Shown: piece after piece, positions 1 through 11,180 of the stretch
How positions within the stretch are numbered: the stretch's first letter is position 1
How the letters are laid out: the number at the start of each line of letters is the position of its first letter
Source of the DNA: Blumeriella jaapii
Lineage: Eukaryota > Ascomycota > Leotiomycetes > Helotiales > Drepanopezizaceae
Assembly: GCA_009599575.1 (NCBI GenBank)
Contig: VWND01000008.1
Span: forward strand, 806,001-870,000
Direction: 5' to 3'
Length of the DNA: 64,000 nucleotides
Program-made: the position numbers and the translations under genes
Notes under the pieces: model-generated
Seen by the model: the letters and a program-made list of their open reading frames with translations, nothing else
What the model was told of the DNA's origin: nothing
Database searches by the model: none

Positions 1-1236
1 GGCAGCACCAGCAGCGCCATCGGCTTGAGCTTTCAGCAGATGAGGATCGTTCGAGGCAACAAGGACGCCGATAGCCAACGAACCGAGAACGTAGAAGAAC
101 AGGATACGCCAGAAAACCCTGCGAACTGCCTTGGGGATGTTCTTGCGAGGGTTCTCGGCTTCCCCAGCTGCAACGGCAACGAGCTCAACACCACTGTATG
201 AGAACGCTGCGTTAACCAAGACCGAGAAGAAACCCAGGAATCGACCCGTCGCGCCAGTCGAGCCGTATTCCTTCATGGCCCCAGGGTGCTTCCAGTATCG
301 GAAACCAAGACGGTCGTGATTTGGTCCGCCGCCGAGGTCAACAATGAAGGCCATGATGAGGAGCCCAACGATGGTCAGGATCTTGATACTAGCGAAGATG
401 AATTCGGCTTCTCCGTATATTGCCACGGCGAAGATATTGAGGCAGATGATAACGACGATGATGATCGATATCCAGACCGCTACGCTAATGCCCTGAGCAC
501 CTTTCCAATACTAACAACAAATCAGTGTTTGCTTTCTTGCAGCGCTTGAGAGGCCTAGAAGAAGGAGGGAGAGCTCGGCTCTGTGGCTGCCTCAACCACG
601 AAGATCATTGTGTGGAGAGACGTACATCGATCACGATGGCAGCTGCGGATATTTCAGCACAGAGGGTGATGGCGGAGTTGTACCAGTTCTACAGGCAGTC
701 TATCAGCTCCTGAGTCTGGCATTTCAGTAGTCCGGGAAAACCTACATTCCATCCGACGGCAAACCCAAGAGCATCGTCGACGTAGCGTGCACAGAACTGG
801 GGAATGGATCCAGGAAGAGGAAGCCAAGTTGCCATCTCACCCAGGCACTGCATCATCCCGAAGACTCCGATACCAGTGATAGAGTAACCCAAGAGCACGG
901 ATAGTGGACCGGCTCTGGTAAAGGCGGATCCAATCCCCAAGAACAACCCGGTGCCAATCGTTCCCCCAAGAGCAATGAATTGGATGTGTCGAGACTTGAG
1001 ACTGAAGCATCCATGATCAATGACTGGACCACGCCTATGTCAATGTTTGGAACGTACCCTCGAGTCACATAGCCATATTCCTCGGCGTCTTCAATGTTGC
1101 CATACAGTTCAGCAGCTTCTGAGATACGGCCACTCTTGTTTTCAATGCCAGTATGAGGGTCGACATAGGTGTTGTGGGCATTGCCATTGGAGATTGGCGA
1201 CTCAGAGTCGTTGACAGTGTACTGTTCTTTCTCCAT
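1..1236 (-). CDS. Amino acid permease (AAP family), 3' end cut by window edge
   Basis: Plasma-membrane amino acid/proton symporter of the APC superfamily, general amino acid permease type; substrate range cannot be read from sequence. Exons on the minus strand: 1236-1058, 1001-746, 688-626 and 510-1, with introns of 56, 57 and 115 bases. About 336 residues are visible: a hydrophilic N-terminus of about 60 residues, then the first-helix signature HIQFIALGGTIGTGLFLG, WNNWYNSAIT formed across the second splice, EAEFIFASIKI, and the loop EAENPRKNIPKAVRR. The first splice turns TRGYVPN into TRG-LKSRHIQF, the conserved form, which supports it. ATG 1236 is preferred to the in-frame ATG 1263 because a TATAAA box at 1303-1298 lies too close to 1263 for a normal leader. 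The last helices and C-terminus lie outside the window. Confidence 0.9.
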
Positions 1237-1297
1237 GCTGGCGGGTATTTCAAAGACGATCAACAGGAACTAGACGGGGAGGATGCGACGACCTGAA

Positions 1298-1303
1298 TTT
1301 ATA
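1298..1303 (-). promoter_or_regulatory. TATA box of the permease gene
   Basis: Minus-strand TATAAA inside CTTTATAAATTC, 62 bases upstream of ATG 1236 and 35 upstream of ATG 1263. The spacing fits a start codon at 1236. Sequence match only. Confidence 0.45.
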
Positions 1304-4300
1304 AAGACCGAGTGTCAGGCTGGTAACAGTAACACAACAGGGGGAGTATGCTTGTACTCAGGTGGAGAGCTAAGAAAAGCTACACTCAGGGCCACGGGTT
1401 GTGACATTGCTGTAGAAGGGCAGATTCGCTTGCAGGGAGCCACTATCTCCAGTGAGTTTACTGCTCGGGACTTTGTTATGCCAGCAGCACGCCACAGCGT
1501 CGTCCATTCCGCCTCATGCCATGTTCAATTTTCACTGCTCACTTCTCGGTATCGACTTTCTACCAATCGGTATGGAGGCTTCTTTTCCGCAGCTTTGCTA
1601 GATTGGTCTGTCAAATAAAGGCCTCAGGGCAGCAGCCAATAGTGAAGGGTGGGTTCACCACCACATATATCAACTAGCTGCCCATCACTCGGCTTCACTT
1701 CCCAAGTCGCCCAGAGCTCTCGACTCGATTCCGACTAATTGTACTGGACAACATCAGCCACGACATGTTCACACTAGAGTATGCTCGAGCAAGTGCATTT
1801 CTCCCGACGCCTCTTCGGATCAGGAGCTCATTCTCGGATCTTCCACTCCCTGCGAGAAATCCACGTTTGGCAACGGCAGCAAAATCTCGCATCCCCCACT
1901 GCAACACGGAGCGGCGTTCTTCGAGCTTGTGAAAATTCAAGTCACGGATCCTGCAAGACGCCCCGAAGACGACCAATTTCGCTTGGGGAGAGAGAAAAGA
2001 TGGTTATTTCTGGATATGCAGTTACGCGTCCAAAGACGGTGTTACCGTACCCTTGCTAGTCCTCGTAGGATTTCTCATTTCCTACACACGAGACATGGTA
2101 CGCCCGATGGCAAGTAACGTAGGCTGCACGTTAGTTTGACAAACGGTATTGGGAGTGATACGGGACCCTCGAGTGCGGAAAACACTTTGTTATCTAGGCC
2201 AAGGTGGAGTCCGCACTTGAAGCTTCAAAGCACCCTTTGAGCTAAGTTGGCTCTGGCTCTGGCTCTGGCTCTCGGCGACACCATTGGCAACAATGCTTAA
2301 ACGGTCTTGACTTCCTCGGCGGCAGGCTAGCAGAGCCACCTTGTCTACTGTACAGTACCTCTGTAAGTAGAGTGGGCTCTGGAGCTGCACCCACAAATGT
2401 CTCGTGTGATTCGTGGACATTGTCGGCTTGAGGGCGTGTGATCTACGCTACGAGTCCGGGTCGTCTAGGATGGCCCTCGACCGAGACGAGCAAAGCTTGT
2501 TTCGAGTTCACAGTTCAAGTACCTAAGGTATTCTTGATCTACTGTGCCGCGATCGATTCTGGAGTTCCAAACAAGCTGCTCAACCCTTCTAGTGCACTCA
2601 TGGAGCGAGAGGGAGACGGGGGAATTGCGCAGGTAGTTCCGAGGATGTGTCGATGTCTCCAGCCGCACGACCTCCGTCGTCGCACCAGGCCCTCTGCTGT
2701 GTGACATTTTGTTGCGCCCGTCATTTGTTATTGGCTTGTCTTTCAGCCCTTCCCTTCAGCTTTCAACATCGGTCAGAACAGGCAGTCTTCTGGAACAAAG
2801 CCGCTCACGGCAAGAACCGGACTGTACATACGGGAACCATCTTGCTTACCCACCAGCTGGTAAGTTATCAAGGCAAATACAGTCCTGTTGGATGGACTAC
2901 TTACTGTGCCTCGTGGCGCATCTAACCAAGTTCTCCCATAAGCACGCGACGCTTCACTCGCGCCTTGTCTTGCGTGCCTCGCGTGAGCCTCGGCGGAGCC
3001 TGAGCATAACAGCTGAGTCGCAAGCTGCTAGGTGGGTCTGCTTTGGGAAGGTGGGCATAAGGAGAGGTGGGATTGGGTGTCTTCGAGAGAAGATGGTGGG
3101 TGGCTTGGAAAGCAGCAGAGATGGTTGACAAGTCAGAACAGGCGATCGTCTTGCAGTGGGTGACTGTGGCTGTCGGTGTGGTTCCTTCGCCAGAAACAAA
3201 CGGAAGAAGCAAGTGTGTAGCGATATGTCGACGAATCAAGGGGCCCTTTAACATTCTTATCTAGCAGCTCTATACATAGTCCGTCTTTCTACTTCTTGTG
3301 GCGGTAGGGAACCACCCCATAACTAGTAGGTTGAATAGCTTTCCCCACTAGGCCAACTAACCCCAAAATGTATAAGAACAGATTGGAAGTCTGTTCCCTA
3401 CCTATTCTACTATGTAAGAATTACAATAATAGCCCAAGCCACTATCGTAACACTGCTGAGACAGACATTGGCGTGTAGGATCTGAGAACTAAAGTCAGCA
3501 CGGCGGGAACGTAAGGCTGTACTTGACGAGCATTGATATCGACGAGCATTGATACCGACGAGCATAGTTCGGAAAAGTGAATGAAACATTAAATCCTGCG
3601 TGGCAAGATCATAGTATTCAAGTGCAGTACCGGAGAAAACGTGACATGAATAGAAGAGACTGTCTTGTCTGACTGAGCATACTCCAATGATGTTTTAGCG
3701 TAAATGCAAACAGGAATTCGAGTAACAAGCGAAGAGAGAACGGACGACCTGCTCGAGAATCAGCTCAGACCTGATTGGGCAATGAATCAGAACTTTGATG
3801 TTGGAGGCGAGAGCCCAATGTACAGAGCCCAATGTCTCTGGAAACCCATGGTGAGCGACATTGTCAGTCTCATCCTCCTACTGTAGATGGACTTTGACAT
3901 TCAGTGTAACATGCATCAAAAGTCTCCCAGAGATGCAAGGGATTCTGAGATGTGAGATTGGATTAGATCCGGCATTGTCACAAGAAAAGCGACATCAGTC
4001 AGTTTTCAATATGCTGGAAACGATTCCATGCGTTGTGCGATTTGCCAATTAAAAAAAAAACAGCCTTCGAGAAGTAGATTTGGATGGAGCTGAACAGAGC
4101 GACATTGTTCATTGCTCAATATCCCAAATGGTTTCTGACTTGGGGTCCCAAGTGTATCAAGAGTTCCTGCGAGAGGCGAATCCAGACAAGGTGGGCGGAG
4201 CTCAACCTTCCATGCAGAGACATTGCTTGCTGAAAGATGATTCCGACATTGATTGACGGGCAACAAAGCACAGTAGTGCCTTCAAAATTCAATCTTGAAG

Positions 4301-4366
4301 GCACCACTGGCACCATTCTAGTCTCGCCCATTCCGCTCCGGCTCCCATACACCTAACCTCACACCG
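1304..4366. other. Intergenic, about 3 kb, no supported gene
   Basis: Open frames here are short, lack conserved motifs and show no splice-consistent extension. It holds a CTGGCT hexamer run near 2248-2276, one CTGTACAGTAC block at 2349-2359, and 16-base direct repeats at 3525-3565. An A-run at about 4051-4060 is unremarkable. Confidence 0.6.
3525..3565. repeat. 16-bp tandem direct repeat, 2.6 copies
   Basis: Unit GACGAGCATTGATATC at 3525, GACGAGCATTGATACC at 3541, then the first nine bases again at 3557. No gene overlaps it. Confidence 0.8.
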
Positions 4367-5167
4367 TCAATCAAACTCGATCCTCTTCCCCTTCCACGCC
4401 CAGTTTGCCACCGTCTTGCCCACCAAGTATCCTGCATACGCCCCCGTCACAATCGTAACCGGCCACTTCTGCCACTCCCGATCCCAATCCAACGGGATCG
4501 GCACCGCGCCAACCCACGCCCCCAAGAAACACCCGACCGCACCGCCAAACACCTCATCTATCGGGCTATACAGAGAGCATATCTCGCGCCACTTGCGACC
4601 ATCGGAACCGTGTACGTAGACGAGGGGGAAGACGGTGAGGAGCGCGATGTGAGCAGAGGAGAGGAGCGTGTGCGGGAGGTGGGTGGTGAAAGGGGCGCCG
4701 AGGAGGATTTGAAGGCTAGTGAGGAGGGGGACGGAGATGGCTGTGAAAAGAAGGGCCACGAAGGATGTCTGTCCGCCTCAGCAAGTGTACATATAGAGAA
4801 GTATGCCGTGATGGGCGAATCTTACCAATACCCTCGTAGCAAAGACCCCATCCGCTTTTTTTGCAGCATTGAGCTTGACCTTCTTCACAACCTTCGCGTT
4901 ACTTCCCACTGCTGGTAAGCAAGCTACCACGTACAGTATCTGCACTGCTGCCAACGGCGCAAGAGAATTGAGGAGCGTGGTTGTCGGCGTTTCGACTAAG
5001 GATGGAAATCGCAGGTAGTACGCGGAAAGCAGGATCGCGGGGTGGATCTGTGAGAATATGCGGGCTGCATCGTTGGGTAGAAGTTCGATGGGCAGGGAGG
5101 GTTTGGGCGCGAGGGCTTGTGGTGAGGCACCGGCGCTTGACATTGTCACTGGGTCGATGAGTGGCAT
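4367..5167 (-). CDS. GPI11: GPI ethanolamine-phosphate transferase stabilising subunit Gpi11/PIG-F
   Basis: ER membrane protein of the PIG-F family; it partners the ethanolamine-phosphate transferases (Gpi7, Gpi13 types) that finish GPI anchors. Exons 5167-4826 and 4768-4367 join in phase (intron 57 bases; donor GTAAGA, acceptor ACAG) to give 247 residues. The C-terminal half carries the family hallmarks YSPIDEVFGGAVGCFLGAW and PIPLDWDREWQKWPVTIV, and GAYAGYLVG. Several hydrophobic helices are visible, the first near residues 45-85. The start at 5167 (MPLIDPVTMSS) is the first ATG; the in-frame ATG at 5143 is possible. It lies head-to-tail with translin downstream on the coordinate axis. Identification is firm; the joining splice is inferred from the restored frame and the family pattern. 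Confidence 0.92.
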
Positions 5168-5548
5168 TCGATCAAATTTCTAGAGTTGTACTGGAGTCGC
5201 AGAAGTAAATGTGACGCGGCTGCACACGCCCCACGGTTGGAGCTCAGCTTGGCGCGGATATTGGTTGCCCCGATCTCCCCATGTCACCAGCATATTTTTC
5301 CGTGTTGTAGAAGTTTTGTAAATTTGAAGAGCTGCAGAAGCTCTATCTTGTTCGAACAAGGGCACACAGCTAACTGTTTGGCCTCTTTGTTGTGCACTTT
5401 GCTAGACATTGCCTTCTCCGATCTTTGAAACATGCCATAGAGGCTTATGCCTCCATCAAGCATCAAAATACCGCTCCTAGCAATTGCACTCTTTCACAAG
5501 CTTTGGTGGCTCCATTGTAATCGTAACACATCATATCATGAATCCGAA
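5168..5548. other. Intergenic between translin 3' end and GPI11 5' end
   Basis: About 380 bases. It must hold the 3' UTR of translin and the promoter of GPI11. No motif stands out beyond a perfect CTTGTTCGAACAAG palindrome at about 5347-5360. Confidence 0.5.
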
Positions 5549-6378
5549 TCACGCAACTGTAGCTCCGGCCTTGGGAATCAGATTTCTCAAGGACAAGTCG
5601 TACACAATATCCTCGATCTTCTTGACGCTGTACTTGATACTATCACTTCTCAGTCGCAACGGTCCGTTCTTCAAGTTCAAGATCTGGAACCCGGCATGTA
5701 TGTCCTTGACAAACTGGCTGATTTGTAGCGGGCGCTGGTAGTCTCCGAGCGTGACCGAGTTGATCGCGAGGCGGGAGAGCTCGTCGATGAGGTTGATAAG
5801 GGATTGGAGGTATTCTTCGATGGTGATGTGGAAGGCGTCGCGGTCTTTGAGGTTGACTGGGACTATGTGTTGCGGTCAGGAAGGTCCTTGTGAACAGCGC
5901 AAGTAGCATACCGTTGAGAATTCCTCCGACTTCCTCGATTGTGAGGAGCTTGCCCTGCTCCGCTTTGCCACTCGTGCTCATGCCACCTAGCCATCCGCAT
6001 AGCAGAATGGAAAAGATGACATTCTGTACATCACGGGTCCAGAGGCCATTGTATTTGTAGTACGGGGAGCTGGCGGTGATGGCGGCGAGCTTGCTGATGC
6101 TGTCGATCTCGTCTTTGATCGAGGTTTCGGCGGCTTCGAGAACAGGTTGGACTAGGGGCGTTAGAAATGGCCTGAGGGGGGGGGAGGGGCAAGATCTTAC
6201 GATTGGCGGCCGGTGTAGAATGCGCTCTCGAGAGGATGGACTGCGCGCTTCGGGCCTGTCGCTCGAGGGTCTGAGTGATTGTTCGAATTTGGTCTCTGAC
6301 TTCGGCGTCGTCGTCGATCTTGGTTTGGAGCTGCTCGAAGACTCGAGGGTCGACCATTCCTGGGGTCGCCATTGTCAT
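5549..6378 (-). CDS. TSN: Translin (single-stranded nucleic acid binding, Trax partner)
   Basis: Translin family: forms a ring that binds single-stranded DNA/RNA and, with Trax, acts as the C3PO endoribonuclease activator. Exons 6378-6201, 6151-5912, 5862-5549, introns 49 bases each, all phase-consistent; 243 residues. Visible family stretches: RDQIRTITQTLERQARS (N-terminal helix), EEVGGILN, then ITIEEYLQSLINLIDELSRL and NSVTLGDYQRP, ending LRNLIPKAGATVA. Intron 1 has a CTAAC branch site. ATG 6378 and ATG 6372 are both possible starts (MTMATPG). Whether the Trax partner is encoded elsewhere cannot be seen. A G-run of 9 lies in intron 1. Confidence 0.93.
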
Positions 6379-7529
6379 GGAGGGGTCAAGTCGTAGGATG
6401 AGGGATTGAGCGTTGAGGTGGGGTACAAAGAACTGTACAGTAGGTCAGATTTGCAAATTACACAGAATGCCCAGGGCATGACTCTGAAGGGGAAAAAAAA
6501 AGTGTTATATTTACTAGGTAAACAAACACCTATAGCAGGTAGATAGCCAACACGGTATTTTTTATCGGGCCTCAAAGCAGTACAGAGCGCCCTATTGACC
6601 TCTACACCTCCATCTTCCCTGTAGGGATGATGGCCAGCTTCCAATCAGGGTTTTCCTGGCGCATGATTTTGAGGTTGTTAGAGGGACTTGTTGCCCACGC
6701 TCTTTGTATCTCTTACTTTGACGCCTAGAGTAGCCTTGGAGAGACAAATTGTATAGGGGCAATCTATGAAATTGATCCCCTTGAAATTTGTTTAACTGAT
6801 CTGGGGGCCAACACACATCTGTATAATTGAAATCCATTAGACGTCTTGGTCACGATTTGGCTCAAGCATAGTGCAAGAAGAAAGACAAGCAGCCGAAGTC
6901 TGAGTCTCCTATGTCTTGGGCATGTCTTGCCGTACGCTCATTGGAGGCTTTTGCTTTTTCATCTCGCTTGAGTTTTCAGTCATTCTTTGAGACAGCATGT
7001 TGATCAATAACGAGTGTTCTCCATCGGGTACAATACTACTTACTATATGGATAGTGATATATCTATGAGCCTGATTAAGTAGTACTGTACTGTACAGGAC
7101 TGAAGTAAGTCACAACGCATATCGGAAAGCGGCGTTCCCATGCTGCATTCCGAAGATTCTCCAGAGGAGCGGGAATTCTTTTGCACAGTACTCCTCGAGT
7201 CATTAGTGTCTGGGGGTAAACCCCACTGCACCCAAAGTAGTTATCTACAGTACTATGCGGAGGTACTGTACAGTAGGTACTGACTAGGGAGATGGCCCGA
7301 GTACCAAGGTATGTTTGTACATACAGTACATGCTGTAGGTGCTGTAGGCGCGGAGGTAAGAATTGTGTACGAGTTCCGGTCATATCTTCAACGTCCAACC
7401 TACTACCAAAAAGGAAGAAAAGAGAGAGAAAAAAAAAAGGAAACATCCCCCACACAAAGAAAACAGAGCGTGCAAATTACCTTACCTATGGACAAAGAGA
7501 GACCGACAGCCCGGGCACCTAACCCCGCC
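6379..7529. other. Intergenic, about 1.15 kb
   Basis: Divergent region between translin and the GDPD gene. It contains dense GTAC-type motifs (7080-7096, 7247-7284, 7319-7331), and a purine-rich tract at about 7410-7445 just upstream of the GDPD start. No gene supported. Confidence 0.6.
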
Positions 7530-8723
7530 ATGGTAGACACAGCTGCTCTACTTCCCGCAAATATGGAGGCACCAAGATGTGAGATCAAGCTCTATAGCTG
7601 CAGAAGTAGATTTACTGACACTCCAAGTTACGAACGCCGTGCAAACCTCTGATGGACAGAGACCACAGGCCATTGCACACCGAGGTTACAAAGCCGAGTT
7701 TCCGGAAAACAGTATGGGCGCATTCAAGGGCGCAGTTGAAGTCGGCGCGCATGCCATCGAGACGGATCTTCATCTTTCGAGGGATGGTGTCGTCGTTCTT
7801 TCACACGTGCGAAACCAACGACGTGGTAAAGCGTGGTACTTGCATGCTAATTTCCAATAGGACGCCACCTTGAAGAGGTGTTTTGGACTGGAGGACAAGA
7901 TTGCTGACTGTGACTGGGCCTTTCTCGAGCAATTGCGGACACTTCGGAAGCCTGAACAGCCCATGCTGAGGCTCGTTGATCTCCTACAGTATCTGTGTAC
8001 ACCCGGATTGGAGGACATCTGGGTGTTGCTTGACATCAAGGTACTGTGAATGCCGGTAAATGAGAAGAAGCCCTAACTGATGAACGAGAAAGCTCGACGA
8101 TAATCCGGATAGGTTGATTAGTGCGCTCGCGACTGCTATCAAAGAAGTAGATCCTCCGAGGAAATGGTCGGAGAGGATTCTTCTGGGCTGTTGGAACGTG
8201 AGACCCTCTGTCAGAGCCCCAAACTGTAGCTTTTACTGACAGTTGCAAGGCAAAATACCTACCAATCTGCACTAGATATCTTCCTGACTTCCACATTGCT
8301 TACATTGGCTGGTATATACCTTACGCACGCCAATTTCTGGACATACCTGGCATTTCTTTCAACATGTACCAAAAGTTGATGATTGGACCTGGCGGTAACA
8401 GGTTCATGAAGGATGTCAGAAAAGCTGGACGATCCCTCTTCCTCTGGACTGTCAATGATGACAATACGATGAGATGGAGCATCAGTAAGCACGTCGACGG
8501 AGTAATCACGGACGACCCCAAGCGGTACCTGGAGCTGTGTAAAAGTTTCGAGGGGAAGAAGGTGAAGATTGCCCTGAAAGGGTGGGCATCTTTCACTTTC
8601 ATAAAGATCCTGATCCCATTCTACCGGACACTGATACAGAAGAGGTATGGAACGAAATGGGGTGCGGGTCAGGTCAAGCAGGACATTTTGATAGCTGGAC
8701 GAGATTATATAGGTACGCAATGA
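7530..8723 (+). CDS. Glycerophosphodiester phosphodiesterase family lipase (Pgc1-like)
   Basis: GDPD-domain enzyme resembling yeast Pgc1, a phospholipase C acting on phosphatidylglycerol. Exons 7530-7578, 7628-7806, 7861-8040, 8093-8197, 8250-8723 (introns 49, 54, 52, 52 bases) give 328 residues in one frame. Catalytic pieces in order: AHRG, FPENSMGAF (Glu), AIETDLHLSRDG (Glu/Asp), and LSH-DATLKR, whose His-Asp pair is formed across intron 2. Later FLWTVNDD and DGVITDDP are typical of the domain end. A hydrophobic stretch near residues 285-305 (FTFIKILIPFY) could be a membrane anchor. ATG 7530 sits in a good context (CCGCCATGG). An open frame continues to 8815 in another phase (ends HGRDLDA), so an extra 3' intron is possible. 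Confidence 0.88.
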
Positions 8724-9409
8724 ACGAGGTGTGGCGTCAAAGAGTGAGAACTTTGACATATAGAGAAAAGTTCGGCTGGGACGTGTTTGACCACGGAAGA
8801 GATCTGGACGCATAACGACTGGGTCCCACGTGCTGGAATAAACAGGTGCCCTTCAAATCACTGTATTCTGTTTCGGTTGCTTTCCCCCCCTCTTAGCCTT
8901 ACTGTCGAAGCTGTTTTTTGACACCGAGCTTCAAATTTCCGAGTCGCTTCTTTGATTTTGTGACGCAAGTACATTCGGGTCGTTAAAAACCCATACAGTG
9001 CTTCATTGAATCACAATGTTCTCCAAGCCTGTGTTTTTTCTTCCTGGAGTTGGTGAGTTATAAGTAACGAGTTCTTCGAATCTGGTCCAGTCATAAACAG
9101 ATCCACATACTGCAGGTACGTAATTCACCACACGTCCCTCGACACACTTTCCTCCCAGCTACAAGCCACAATAAACCATACACTCGACTAAACAGAACAA
9201 TAGTGCGACACCAGGATTACACCACCACCCAAAATTCTCGAACAAGCAACAGAAATCACAAACTTTGTACGCGCTGCAACCACAGCATCACGAGAACAAC
9301 GCAGTGCGAGCTCTACCTCTCCAAGCAGCGACTTGCTTGCGCAAAACGGAAAGAGGAGAACACATATTCCTCATTGTGCCCACGTTGTAGAGGTGCGGAA
9401 TCCCACTTC
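8724..9409. other. Intergenic / leader of the next gene
   Basis: About 690 bases. The frame of the following gene is open from before 9203 without an ATG until 9410, so part of this is probably its 5' UTR or holds a non-coding first exon. ATG 9016 followed by a GTGAGT at 9052 could be an alternative first exon; I could not close a convincing join. Confidence 0.4.
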
Positions 9410-10889
9410 ATGTCTTTTCCAAATGGCCCCTCTCCACGAAACGCAGAGCGGCGCCCTGCCAGGTCTGAAAGCCGAGATAAAGGCCAGGGTCAGGGCCCAA
9501 GGTCAAGGGTGGATTTGCAGGTCTCGAGAACGCCGTCCGAAGCAGGTTGCAATGGCACCACGGCCGCTGAAACTATTTTAAGGATGTCAAGCCAGAATAG
9601 GATGAGTTCAGAGAGAGATGAAGCAGTCGCAGAAGAAGAATATGTCGACGCGCAAGGGTTTAGATATCGACCCGTCAAGGCTCGATCAGAATTCACGGCA
9701 CAGGTTACTGGGAGAGCGCCAGTGAAGGATCAACAAGCTCCAATACTCAAGCGGAGTGGCACTGGTTTGGGTCTCAAGAGACTAGTGGGTGGCATTGGGT
9801 TTGGGTCGAAGAAGGAGAAGGGGAAAGGGGAGCAGCATGGAGGAGTTTTACCTCGCTATCGGGACCCAAATGCCAGGCGTCCAGAGACTGCCGCAGAAGT
9901 GCAAGCGAGGTTGCGGTGGGAGGAGCACCAGAAGAAAACCGGGCTGGTTCCTGATGCCCCGAGTCCAAGTACGTTTGGGGATCCTGGGAGGGAGCACCAC
10001 GCGACTCACGATGAGGAGAACGATACCCAGGCTCTGGCCAGGGCGTCGTGGGAAACTCAAACGAGTAGAGATGCGCCTGAAAGTCCAGCTCGACCACTCG
10101 TTCGCTCAAATACGCCTCTGACGGATCGAAGTCCAAGCTCGAATGTTTATCACAAGACGTTTGCAGCGAGAACAAGAGCCATTTCGCCAAATCGTATCCA
10201 GCATCAAGAGGATTACGTCTATACGCCCCCTCCTCCATCCGCAACCCTTGTTCCAGCTCGAGCTGAGACCTTCCCAAAAGATGGAGGCCATGCCGAGAAT
10301 CGTGATTCGGATCATAGTCACAAGCAACATTACTATTACAACTCGGTTCGGAGTCAAGCCTTGGCAAATGACAACACAGGCGCAGGTGAGGCCTTTACAC
10401 CTGGGAAGACTGCCGCGGCGTATGCTGAGGAATACAGGGAACTCATACGGGAGTGGCTCAACCCTTTCGAGGACGACGACAACTGCTCCTGAGCATGCGA
10501 ATGGGGCTCAAAGCGGGAGAAGACCAAGAAACGTAGAGACAAGTACCACAAATACGACATGGAGTCAGGTGTCACCGCAGACGACTGCGGAGGCTTTTAA
10601 GAAGCAGGACGAGGGATACAAGGCACAGAATACTCAGCAGGAAAACAGTCGTGGCAAGCAGGAGAAGGGCACGGGGAGTCGGCCCGGTCTTTCGGGTGTT
10701 CAGGCTGGCACCTTGCGGAAGAATGGTAGTGGTCCAATGGCTCTAGGAAACAGAGCGTCGAATGGCCCTGGGGCTAGACATTCGGATGCCGAGAGGCGAG
10801 CAAGGGAGTGGAAGGCTGCCGATGAGCATCTGGCGAGAGTCAGAGACGGAAGGGGGTATATCGACTGCACGAATCGCCAAAAGCAGTGA
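9410..10889 (+). CDS. Unknown disordered protein, probable frame break near 10483
   Basis: Not recognised. From ATG 9410 (MSFPNGPSPRNAERR) the frame runs to a stop at 10492. It is rich in Ser, Arg, Gly, Glu and Pro, with a Gly/Lys stretch (LKRLVGGIGFGSKKEKGKG) and a tail KTAAAYAEEYRELIREWLNP. A second frame, open from well upstream, continues to 10889 and reads TAPEHANGAQSGRRPRN and later DAERRAREWKAADEHLARV, which looks like the same kind of protein. Dropping one A in CAACTG at about 10481-10486 would fuse them into 492 residues. No GT-AG intron of sensible size explains the change. Alternatives: the protein ends at 10492, or the N-terminus lies upstream. No domain, signal peptide or membrane helix is visible. 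Confidence 0.5.
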
Positions 10890-11180
10890 GTGATTCGCGA
10901 TAGACAATTGAAGATCATGTGTAATCCTAGTATTGGTATTCGGCATTTGATACAAAATGCTTGTGAAATGAGGCCTCGAGGAAGATACGTACAGTGCTGT
11001 ACAGTACAGTACATAGGTCCGATATCAAAATATCTCACGTGACTGCGGATGTTGCAGTTTTCCCAAATTCGCAACCGAAAAAAGCAGGAGCCTTCTCTCA
11101 CAGATTCATCACAACCACCACTTTCTCCGGCCCCGAGGATCGAAACAGACGCAAATATCAATCTCCATAACACGTCCAAG
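10890..11180. other. Intergenic with GTAC motif block
   Basis: Includes CAGTGCTGTACAGTACAGTAC at about 10991-11011 (self-complementary). ATG 11049 is in frame with the SET gene and would add 44 polar residues to it. Confidence 0.5.

Noticed and set aside
9774..10367. 197-codon minus-strand frame
   Set aside because: Antisense to the unknown plus-strand gene; no motif.
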